This document shows, piece by piece, positions 15,324 to 22,010 of a stretch of 34,204 nucleotides of DNA. The notes under the pieces are model-generated. The model saw only the letters and a list, made by a program, of their open reading frames with translations, did no database searches and was not told the DNA's origin. The position numbers and the translations under genes were made by a program. This DNA comes from DAOUGC01 sp034429695. Lineage in GTDB: Bacteria; Chloroflexota; Anaerolineae; Anaerolineales; Anaerolineaceae. The stretch is taken from assembly GCA_034429695.1 (NCBI GenBank), contig DAOUGC010000112.1, positions 1 to 34,204 on the forward strand. The letters are read 5' to 3'. Every line of letters starts with the position of its first letter. Position 1 is the stretch's first letter.

Positions 15324-16009
15324 TCCGGTTTCCATTCCACCAGGCGGCCGTCCTTCAAGCGGTGCACCACATCAGCGCGGTTGGCAGCTTCAAGGCTGTG
15401 GGTCACCAGGATCAAGTGCCTGCCCGTCTGGCGGGCAAGCTCCGTGAGCAGATCCATGATCCCGCTGCCGGTCTCTTCATCCAGGTTGCCGGTCGGCTCG
15501 TCAGCCAGGATCAATAACGGCTCGTGAACCAGGGCGCGTGCGATGGCGATGCGTTGTTGCTCGCCGCCGGAAAGTCGATCCGGGTAGGCATCAGCACGGT
15601 CAGCCAGGTTTACCCGTTTCAACAGATCCCTGGCGCGCTCCTTGCCCTGCGGGTTGTTGAGATTATTCAGCTCAAGCGGCAGCAAAACATTTTCCCATAC
15701 CGTAAGGGTTGGGATGAGATTGAAGAACTGAAAAATGAAGCCAATCGAACGCCGGCGAACCAGTGTGCGTTCCTGATCCCCCAGGTCAGACAACGCCTGC
15801 CCACCCAGCAAAATCTCACCACAATCAGGCTTATCTATCCCACTGATCATGTTCAGCAGCGTTGTCTTGCCGCTGCCGCTGCGCCCCAGAATGGCAGTGA
15901 TACCTTCACTGCCTATATGAAGATCGAGGTCGTGCAGCACCATTCGCCGCCGACCTCCTTCTTCGTATGCTTTGCATAAATTGCGGATTTCAAGAAATGT
16001 CGCTGTCAT
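15320..16009 (-). CDS. ABC transporter ATP-binding protein (LolD/MacB-type)
   Basis: The 229-residue ATPase powers the adjacent FtsX permease. Visible are Walker A (GRSGSGKTT), the Q-loop region (FIFQFFNLIPTLTVWENVLLPL), the signature LSGGEQQRIAIARAL, Walker B (LLILADEPTGNLDEETG) and the H-loop (LILVTHS). The NLD after the Walker B glutamate is usual in LolD/MacB ATPases. The frame extends to 16033, but the ATG at 16009 has GGGAG just upstream and starts at the conserved TFLEIRNLCKAYEEG. Its stop overlaps the permease start. Confidence 0.95.
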   Translation of the reverse strand: MTATFLEIRNLCKAYEEGGRRRMVLHDLDLHIGSEGITAILGRSGSGKTTLLNMISGIDKPDCGEILLGGQALSDLGDQERTLVRRRSIGFIFQFFNLIPTLTVWENVLLPLELNNLNNPQGKERARDLLKRVNLADRADAYPDRLSGGEQQRIAIARALVHEPLLILADEPTGNLDEETGSGIMDLLTELARQTGRHLILVTHSLEAANRADVVHRLKDGRLVEWKPE

Positions 16010-16023
16010 GTACTCCCGGTTCA

Positions 16024-16959
16024 CTAAAACCAATCTCGCCTGATGAAAATAAAAACCACCACCAATGATACTAATACAGCCAGACCCAGAATGAGCAGAT
16101 ATGCATAAGGTTGGGCAAAAACTGCCGGAAAGTTCACATTCATGCCAAAAAAGCTGGTGACAATGGCCGGCAGGCTCAGCACGATGGTCATGGATGCCAG
16201 GAATTTCATCACCACGTTGAGATTGTTGGAGATGATGCTGGCAAAGGCATCCATCAAGCCCGATAAAATATTGGACTGAATATTGGCCATCTCAATCGCC
16301 TGCTGGCTCTCGGTGATGACGTCTTCCAGCAGATCTTCGTCATCTGGAAACATACGGAACAATTGCCCGCGCTGCAGTCGTTCCTGCATCAACTGGTTGG
16401 AGCGCAGGGCAGTGGTGAAGTACACCAGGCTTTTTTGATACTTTAGCAGTTCCAGAACCTCCTTGTTCTGCAACGAGATCTGTAACTGATCTTCGATGTA
16501 ATCCACCGTTTTATTGATCTCACGTTGATATGCCAAAAAGCGGCTGGCAGTGTTGAGCAGAATGCGCAGGAGAAAACGGTTGCGTTTTGCGGTTGACAGG
16601 TTGCGCACCCGCCCGGAGGCAAACTCGTTGATGATATCATTCTGGCGGCGGCAAACCGTGATGATATATTTGTCGGTCAGGATCACGCCCAGGGGAATGG
16701 TGATATAGGGTACATCGGTCTTGAACCCCTGAAAATATGGGATGCGGATCAAAACCAGTAATGTGCCGTCATCTTCCTTTTCAGTACGGGCACGTTCATC
16801 AATATCCAGAGGATAAGTGGTGAAATCCTGAGGTATTCCAAGCGAGGTTAGTTGTTCAATTTCATCCGTGGTCGGGTCAACCACGTTGATCCATGCACCG
16901 GAGGTCAGTGTATCCAGGCGTTCTAAGCCCAGATCATTGTTTTTGTAGATGGTGATCAT
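16024..16959 (-). CDS. CorA-family divalent cation transporter
   Basis: CorA proteins form pentameric Mg/Co/Ni channels. The 311-residue protein has the N-terminal cytoplasmic funnel, long helices (REINKTVDYIEDQLQISL, SNILSGLMDAFASIISNNLNVVMKFLASMTIVLSLP) and two C-terminal membrane helices separated by the diagnostic FFGMN loop, ending with the basic RRDWF. The frame reaches 17022, but the ATG at 16959 is preceded by AGGAGG at good spacing and fits the family start. It ends 14 bases before the ABC ATPase start on the same strand, so it may be co-transcribed with that operon. Confidence 0.92.
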   Translation of the reverse strand: MITIYKNNDLGLERLDTLTSGAWINVVDPTTDEIEQLTSLGIPQDFTTYPLDIDERARTEKEDDGTLLVLIRIPYFQGFKTDVPYITIPLGVILTDKYIITVCRRQNDIINEFASGRVRNLSTAKRNRFLLRILLNTASRFLAYQREINKTVDYIEDQLQISLQNKEVLELLKYQKSLVYFTTALRSNQLMQERLQRGQLFRMFPDDEDLLEDVITESQQAIEMANIQSNILSGLMDAFASIISNNLNVVMKFLASMTIVLSLPAIVTSFFGMNVNFPAVFAQPYAYLLILGLAVLVSLVVVFIFIRRDWF

Positions 16960-17058
16960 GCCGGTCCTCCTGATAAGGATATCCGCACCCGCTACGGAGG
17001 CGTTTGTTAATTTTACCTCCAACCCCCAAAAGAAAACACCATAAGAATCGTATCAGAA

Positions 17059-17090
17059 TCGACCATCAGCCAAAGCGGATGATGTATAAT
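17059..17090 (+). promoter_or_regulatory. Promoter of the tmRNA gene
   Basis: A perfect TATAAT at 17085-17090 lies 10 nt before the tmRNA 5' end. The -35 (TCGACC at 17059-17064) is poor and 20 nt away. Confidence 0.5.
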
Positions 17091-17100
17091 CGAAATGCAC

Positions 17101-17492
17101 GGGGATGACAGGCTTCGACGGGGGAGGCTGGTCCCGGATTGCGAGCCGAGAGGTGCCGACCTCGAAAAATCAGCACAAAATTTAAGTGCCAATCGCACTT
17201 CCTACGCTGCAATGCCCCTCGCTGCATAAGCGATGAGCTAACAGCCTGACCTCTTTTGCAGGTCACGTCTGCCCACCCCGCCCCCTGACCGGTGGTGGAA
17301 CAGGCGATACAATGTGAGGGTGCTGCGTCACAAGCCGCGGGTGACGCATAAGAGGGCTTTCGGGTCTGAGCGGATGGCCGGTGGTTGATTTTGTCGGTTG
17401 GGCAAACACTGGCGACACATCCAATCGACTACGCTCGTAGTATATTCGAGGGTCGAATCTTTCGGACGCGGGTTCGATTCCCGCCATCTCCA
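17101..17492 (+). ncRNA. ssrA: Transfer-messenger RNA (tmRNA)
   Basis: tmRNA rescues stalled ribosomes with SmpB and tags the incomplete protein for degradation. The 5' end GGGGATGACAGGCTTCGACG is typical and the 3' end has the T arm GGGTTCGATTCCC. The acceptor halves GGGGATG (17101-17107) and CATCTCC (17485-17491) pair with one G-U. CCA is not encoded. The tag frame lies at 17173-17229. The long stretch between contains the pseudoknot region. A promoter precedes and a terminator follows it. Confidence 0.96.
17173..17229 (+). other. tmRNA proteolysis-tag reading frame
   Basis: The resume codon is read as GCA at 17173, giving the 18-residue tag AQNLSANRTSYAAMPLAA and a TAA stop at 17227-17229. 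The hydrophobic end PLAA resembles the LAA degradation signal of other tags. The exact first codon is inferred from the frame and the usual Ala/Gly start. Confidence 0.8.
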
Positions 17493-17497
17493 CCTTG

Positions 17498-17528
17498 GGT
17501 CGCCAACCATTGGCGACCTGCTTTTTTT
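17498..17528 (+). terminator. Intrinsic terminator of the tmRNA gene
   Basis: GGTCGCCAA (17498-17506) pairs perfectly with 17510-17518 across a 3-nt loop and is followed by seven T (17522-17528). Confidence 0.85.
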
Positions 17529-17543
17529 CCAGCAGGAAATTTG

Positions 17544-18539
17544 CTATTCGGAAAAAGCTTCATTTTCTCGAAACAGTGCAGCCGCACGACAGGCTTCCAA
17601 TGGGTATTTCCCGATTGCGGTTTCATCAGACAGAACAAATCCTTTAAAACCTTCCATCAGGCAATCGTGCAGGTAGCATACCTCTGAACGGGTGGGTATG
17701 GGCTGGGTTTGCATATGATCCAGCACCTGTCCAGCCATCATCACCGGCACGCACAGGTCCATCATGCGCCGCCTCAGCCCGTACACAGCCCTGGCCATGC
17801 CAGGCAGTCCCATCTCAGCCCCCAGATCGCCCCGGCAGATCCACATTTCATTAGCGATGCAGGCAATTTGCGGAGCATCCTGCATGCTTGTGGTGCGTTC
17901 CAGTTTGGCAATCAGGTAAGCGGAAGGACCCATCATGCGCCGGTACTTGTGCATTTCTTCCAAATCACGCAGATACGAAATGGCGTAGCGAATGCCGGGG
18001 ATTTCACGGGTGGCGTTGACAATTTGGCGGTCCTTGTCAGACAGCTCCTCCACCCTGCCCTCCCCATCCGCCAGGGTGATACCCTTGTGCGGCAGAATTT
18101 CCCCTCCATCCATCACCTCAGCCGTGATATGTGATGAAGAATGTTCCAGCACCCGCAAACGCTGCTTTCCGTCATTCAGGACCAATTCAACGCCTTCCCG
18201 CCTGACCGAGCGAAAGAAGTCAGCATGTGGAACCGGCAAAATATCAAGGGCGCTGCTCCTGGCTTCCAGGCGCAGGTGCACCTTTTGCCTTCGCTCAAGG
18301 GTTAATGGGGTGAACTCCCCCAGCCGCCATTTGCTGCCCTGCAGATCCAGCACAATCGGAAAAGCCGGTTGCCGTTGAGAGACAACCGGAGCGAGCTTTT
18401 CCATCCATTGTTCAAGCTGAAGAAAGCTGAGGTGAGAGGTGTTTAACCGGAATACAGTCGCGCCGGCGTCCATCATCTCATGCCACATCGATTCCTGCTG
18501 ACAGGCGGGCCCAAGGGTGGGGATGATGTCGTAAATCAT
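17544..18539 (-). CDS. Pyruvate kinase-like protein lacking the C-terminal domain
   Basis: From the ATG at 18539 the protein has 331 residues, against about 470 or more for normal pyruvate kinase. It follows the pyruvate kinase order: IPTLGPA and the RLNTSHLS motif, LDLQGSKWRLGE, a B-domain-like stretch (VLNDGKQRL to PHKGITLADG), IAKLERTTSM (catalytic-lysine and metal-glutamate region), MWICRGDLGAEMGLPG (metal-binding Asp), PIPTRSEV and GFVLSDETAIGKYPLEA. The C-terminal allosteric domain is missing. Several motifs have unusual residues, so it may use another substrate or be regulatory. A GTG frame extends to 18578, but a promoter overlaps that part and places the transcript start at the ATG. 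Confidence 0.8.
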   Translation of the reverse strand: MIYDIIPTLGPACQQESMWHEMMDAGATVFRLNTSHLSFLQLEQWMEKLAPVVSQRQPAFPIVLDLQGSKWRLGEFTPLTLERRQKVHLRLEARSSALDILPVPHADFFRSVRREGVELVLNDGKQRLRVLEHSSSHITAEVMDGGEILPHKGITLADGEGRVEELSDKDRQIVNATREIPGIRYAISYLRDLEEMHKYRRMMGPSAYLIAKLERTTSMQDAPQIACIANEMWICRGDLGAEMGLPGMARAVYGLRRRMMDLCVPVMMAGQVLDHMQTQPIPTRSEVCYLHDCLMEGFKGFVLSDETAIGKYPLEACRAAALFRENEAFSE

Positions 18540-18546
18540 GTTTACG

Positions 18547-18574
18547 ATTATATGCCCAATCACCCCCGGAACAA
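18547..18574 (-). promoter_or_regulatory. Promoter of the pyruvate kinase-like gene (leaderless)
   Basis: TTGTTC (18574-18569) and TATAAT (18552-18547) are 16 nt apart on the minus strand. Only 7 nt separate the -10 box from the ATG at 18539, so the mRNA probably starts at or next to the start codon. No Shine-Dalgarno sequence is present. Confidence 0.6.
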
Positions 18575-18603
18575 CCACTTCATGGGAACGAATATTTTAT
18601 CGG

Positions 18604-19536
18604 CTATTCATCTGAATCAGGTTGTGTTTCTTCACCGCGTGCGGATTGTGGCTGGTTCCAGCTTTGCCCACCAATGTCCTTGCCTGAGACACCCACCATC
18701 ACCTTGCCCTCCACCACTCGAAAGGCAGAGAATGGGATGTACAAAACCTCGTCATTTGGTTGGGCAACCAACAACTCATCTTCCAGCACTTGCTGAACGG
18801 TGCCAAGCGGCTCGTTATTCATCCCAACCACCGGCATACCTGTGCGCACTGTGGCAGACCTGTCATCTGTTTGTGTATTTCCATGTTGTTTAGAACTCCC
18901 ACCAGTTGAGCCACCCCGTTCCGGGCTGCCACGGCGACCGGTTCCACCCGTAACCTTGATTTGATTATCAATCTCTTCCACACCCACCACCATTTCAACC
19001 ACATCTTCCACCAGGTTCCTGCCCCGGCGATTCTGCATCCAACCGCGCAGGGTGACAACGCCGTCATTCACCTCCACCTCAAGATCTGATGGGTCAATGC
19101 GGCTGTGAAGCGTCAGTCGTTCATAGATTTCTTCAAGAATATGCTCGTCCTTGCGCTGGTAACCACGCGGTGCAATACCCCGGTAAGGACCTGGGACTTC
19201 CCAACGGTCATATTGACGGCTTAAGTTTCGATATTCCGGCGCTGAGTCCGGGTCTCTCGGGTCAGAAGCGCCATAACCATAGTCGTCCGAACCCCAATCC
19301 CACTCGTTCTCAGGGCGGTGGTCCCGGCTGCGATAACCGCGATCCAGCCCCAGCCTGCCTTCGTTTCTATCACTCCTCACCTGCCGTCCACGGTCCGGTT
19401 TCCTCCCGGGACGATCCATATACACATCGGCGTCTCCGCCTTCGCCCAGGTTGCGCGGGCGGCGATTATGCAGGTCATAATCATCCTCATCATCCCGCCA
19501 GTACCAATCCCGATTATCAAAACGTCCGCCCATCAT
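18604..19536 (-). CDS. BON-domain protein with C-terminal DUF2171/PRC-like domain
   Basis: The 310-residue soluble protein has an N-terminal half (about 1-120) rich in Arg, Asp, Tyr and Gly with repeated RD/DR patterns, probably disordered. A BON domain follows (about 127-195: ILEEIYERLTLHSRIDPSDLEVEVNDGVVTLRG in the usual order). Further on is a short domain (about 228-290: GMPVVGMNNEPLGTVQQVLEDELLV, YIPFSAFRVVEGKVMVG) that looks like DUF2171 or a PRC barrel. BON domains bind phospholipid or envelope partners in several bacteria. No signal peptide is visible. Its ATG overlaps the stop of the upstream BON gene by 4 bases, so the two are probably translationally coupled. Confidence 0.8.
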   Translation of the reverse strand: MMGGRFDNRDWYWRDDEDDYDLHNRRPRNLGEGGDADVYMDRPGRKPDRGRQVRSDRNEGRLGLDRGYRSRDHRPENEWDWGSDDYGYGASDPRDPDSAPEYRNLSRQYDRWEVPGPYRGIAPRGYQRKDEHILEEIYERLTLHSRIDPSDLEVEVNDGVVTLRGWMQNRRGRNLVEDVVEMVVGVEEIDNQIKVTGGTGRRGSPERGGSTGGSSKQHGNTQTDDRSATVRTGMPVVGMNNEPLGTVQQVLEDELLVAQPNDEVLYIPFSAFRVVEGKVMVGVSGKDIGGQSWNQPQSARGEETQPDSDE

Positions 19537-20063
19537 TCTCTCCGTTGATCATCACCGCGTGACCGGCGCGCCTGTTCTTCAACTCCCGCCTCATCCTGAT
19601 CACCCATGCCCCAGCGGAAGTCCTGGTGGCTGGCTTTGTGGATGGACAGCCGATTATGAACATCCTGCACACCGCTCACCCGGTCAGCAATATCCTCAGC
19701 CAATCGTTTTGACCTTCTCTCTCTGACTGACCCCTGCAGGGTCACTTCACCATTTTCCACGGTCACTTCAATATCACTCGCATCCAGTTGACCGTGTACT
19801 GTCATGCGCATGCAAACTTCTTCATATATGGAAGCATCGGAGCGGTGATAGTTGCGGGGACCCCGCCCGGCGTACGATCTCCCCCGCTCATCCATGGATG
19901 GTCGTTCACGATCCCTGAAACGGCGGTCAAACTCACTTAACGGCCGGCGTCCACCGCTGCCGGAAAATGCCGGGCGACTAAAATCACGCTCCTCATCCTC
20001 ACCAATCCCTTGATCCGCAAAAAAGTCGCGCTGTGGGTCAGCATCATCATGATCGAATACCAA
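19533..20063 (-). CDS. Small BON-domain protein
   Basis: The protein has a charged, probably disordered N-terminal part (repeated RDRERPS, DERGRSYAGRG) and a C-terminal BON domain (about 95-160: IYEEVCMRMTVHGQLDASDIEVTVENGEVTLQGSV, SGVQDVHNRLSIHK), 176 residues in all. I choose the TTG at 20063 as start because GGAGG lies 5 nt upstream; the frame can extend to another TTG at 20090 without an RBS. It forms a two-gene operon with the larger BON protein and shares its design, suggesting duplication and joint function, perhaps in envelope or stress physiology. Confidence 0.75.
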   Translation of the reverse strand: MVFDHDDADPQRDFFADQGIGEDEERDFSRPAFSGSGGRRPLSEFDRRFRDRERPSMDERGRSYAGRGPRNYHRSDASIYEEVCMRMTVHGQLDASDIEVTVENGEVTLQGSVRERRSKRLAEDIADRVSGVQDVHNRLSIHKASHQDFRWGMGDQDEAGVEEQARRSRGDDQRRE

Positions 20064-20088
20064 GTGTTCCTCCACTGATGATTGATAC

Positions 20089-20134
20089 AAAAAGCAACAC
20101 CCCTTTACCGCCTGCCGGGGGTGTTTTCACTATA
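20089..20134 (-). terminator. Terminator-like hairpin in front of the BON operon
   Basis: AACACCCC (20096-20103) pairs with GGGGTGTT (20118-20125). On the minus strand the stem is followed by GCTTTTTG, an intrinsic-terminator shape lying just upstream of the BON gene RBS. A promoter-like pair (TTGTGT 20157-20152, TATAGT 20134-20129, 17-nt spacer) directly precedes it. Its role is unclear: an attenuator if transcription starts upstream, otherwise a fortuitous hairpin. Confidence 0.4.
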
Positions 20135-20267
20135 ATTTCGTGTCATTTCACACACAATCAGGAATATCCTTTACCGCCAGGGGAGATTCCCTACCTGCTT
20201 CAACCGGTAATTGTCAGGGACGTTATAATAAACAAATAAATTTTCCCCTTGTGGAGAGAGAGCCAAC

Positions 20268-20750
20268 ATGAAACATTCCAGAAATTCCAGCATCAAAAAG
20301 AGTAAAAATACTGGTAAAGGAAAAAAATCCATGAAAAAGAATACCATTTGGATTGTACTAACGGTGCTGATCATTTCAGGCATGGCTCTTTCAGCGTTTG
20401 TTCTGGCTTCACCGCCACCTGCAGCAAAGACAGCCAGTCTCCCCGCTGAAGTGAGCATTGCCGAAGCGGCGCAAATGCGTGATGAGGGTGCGTTTATCCT
20501 CGACGTGCGTACCCAGGCAGAATGGGACGCCGGTCATATTCCGGGTGCAACCCTGATCCCTCTCGATCAACTCCCCGAACGCTATACCGAGCTCCCCACC
20601 GATCAACCGGTGGTGATCATCTGCCGATCCGGCAATCGCTCGGCGCAGGCACAGGCGTTTCTGGAACGACAGGGCATGACCAACACCACCAGTGTGACGG
20701 GCGGCATGAACCAGTGGACTGCAGCAGGGTATGAGACCGTGGTGGATTAA
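20268..20750 (+). CDS. Membrane-anchored rhodanese-domain protein
   Basis: The 160-residue protein has a lysine-rich N-terminus, one hydrophobic segment (about 26-48) acting as anchor or signal peptide, and an extracytoplasmic rhodanese domain (about 58-158). The active-site loop is CRSGNRS with C119; LDVRTQAEWDAGHIPGA and GGMNQWTAAGY are the usual flanking motifs. Rhodaneses carry sulfur as a persulfide on this cysteine. GGAG upstream supports the ATG at 20268. An internal ATG at 20331 would remove a basic 21-residue extension. A TATAAT box lies at 20224-20229. A terminator follows. Confidence 0.9.
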   Translation: MKHSRNSSIKKSKNTGKGKKSMKKNTIWIVLTVLIISGMALSAFVLASPPPAAKTASLPAEVSIAEAAQMRDEGAFILDVRTQAEWDAGHIPGATLIPLDQLPERYTELPTDQPVVIICRSGNRSAQAQAFLERQGMTNTTSVTGGMNQWTAAGYETVVD

Positions 20751-20777
20751 GCGAAAAGACTCAATAAATCAAACAAC

Positions 20778-20813
20778 AAACCTCTTCCGGCTTGGAAGAG
20801 GTTTATATTTTTT
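20778..20813. terminator. Terminator between the rhodanese and methyltransferase genes
   Basis: AAACCTCTTCC (20778-20788, 11 bp) pairs perfectly with 20794-20804, followed by ATATTTTTT on the plus strand. T-rich sequence on the other side makes it usable for the convergent minus-strand operon as well. Confidence 0.85.
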
Positions 20814-20828
20814 ATTGAAATCATTGAG

Positions 20829-22010
20829 CTATACCTGGCAAACCAACCCCTTGAGATACGCCCCCTCGGGGAAGTTCAACGCAACAGGATGATCCGGCCC
20901 CTGCTCCATTTTTTCCAGCAGGCGGGCGTCCACACCGGCATCCTGGGCGGCGCCGGTAACAATCTTCTGGAATAACTCGGCAGATACGCCCCCCGAACAG
21001 GAAAACGTAGCCAGAATACCACCCGGGGACAGCAGCTTGAAAGCCAGCAGATTGATATCTTTGTAACCGCGGGCAGCCCGTTCAGCCTGGGCGACCGTGG
21101 GTGCAAACTTGGGCGGATCCAGGATGATCAGGTCATACTGATCGCCGCGGTCGCGCATGGTACGCAGCACATGAAAGACATCGCCTTCCAGCCACTCCGC
21201 CCGCTCATCGGGCAGGTGATTGAGCGCCAGATTGCGCCGCCCCTGTTCCAGCGCATCCGCAGAGGTATCCACCGATAGCACCGACTCAGCCTCACCTGCC
21301 AGCGCATACACCGTGAATGCCCCCGTATAGCTGAAGCAATTCAGCACACGTTTTCCATTAGCAAGCTCGCCGATGCGCTTGCGGTTGCGTCGTTGGTCCA
21401 GGTAAAACCCGGTCTTCTGACCTGCACGCACATCCACACCGAACTTCAGGCAGTTTTCTGTCACCACCAGGGCGTCATCCAGTTCGCCGCCCAATACAGG
21501 CCCACTGCGTTCCGGCAGGCCCTCCAACCGGCGGACATCCACATCAGAACGTTCGTAAACCTTGCCCGCTTCGCTCGCGGTCTGTAATGCACCGGCAAGC
21601 ACCTCCCGCCAGCGTTCAACGCCAGCCGAGAGCACCTGCATGACCAATACATCGGCATAGCGATCCACAACCAACCCGGGCAATCCATCGGATTCAGCAT
21701 GCACCAGGCGCATGGCATTGGTCTCTTCAGGCGGTATGACCATCCGGCGCAGGTCAATGGCGGCTTTTACCCGCCTCGCAAAAAAAGCGTCGTCCACACA
21801 CTCATCCGGCAGCCACGTCCACACCCGCGCCACGATGCGTGATGCAGGGCTGTACGCCGCCCTGGCAAGCCATTCGCCGCTGGCAGAAACCACATCCACG
21901 GTATCCCCCGGGCGGGGTGAACCCTCCACCGTCCGCACCGCTGATGAAAAAATCCACGGGTGATGCAGGTGTACAGAACGATCCCTGCCGGGTTGCAAAA
22001 TTATTTTCAT
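20829..22010 (-). CDS. RlmI-like class I rRNA (cytosine-C5) methyltransferase
   Basis: The 393-residue protein has the RlmI/YccW layout: an N-terminal PUA domain (about 1-80, LHHPWIFSSAVRTVEG...GDTVDVVSASGEWLARAAYSP), a linker domain and a Rossmann SAM-binding domain (from about 215: LDQRRNRKRIGELANGKRVLNCFSYTGAF) with motif IV LDPPKFAP. E. coli RlmI makes m5C1962 in 23S rRNA. The missing second catalytic Cys typical of NOL1-type enzymes is normal for this group. Its ATG overlaps the ligA stop by 4 bases, so it is co-translated with ligA. Confidence 0.9.
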   Translation of the reverse strand: MKIILQPGRDRSVHLHHPWIFSSAVRTVEGSPRPGDTVDVVSASGEWLARAAYSPASRIVARVWTWLPDECVDDAFFARRVKAAIDLRRMVIPPEETNAMRLVHAESDGLPGLVVDRYADVLVMQVLSAGVERWREVLAGALQTASEAGKVYERSDVDVRRLEGLPERSGPVLGGELDDALVVTENCLKFGVDVRAGQKTGFYLDQRRNRKRIGELANGKRVLNCFSYTGAFTVYALAGEAESVLSVDTSADALEQGRRNLALNHLPDERAEWLEGDVFHVLRTMRDRGDQYDLIILDPPKFAPTVAQAERAARGYKDINLLAFKLLSPGGILATFSCSGGVSAELFQKIVTGAAQDAGVDARLLEKMEQGPDHPVALNFPEGAYLKGLVCQV

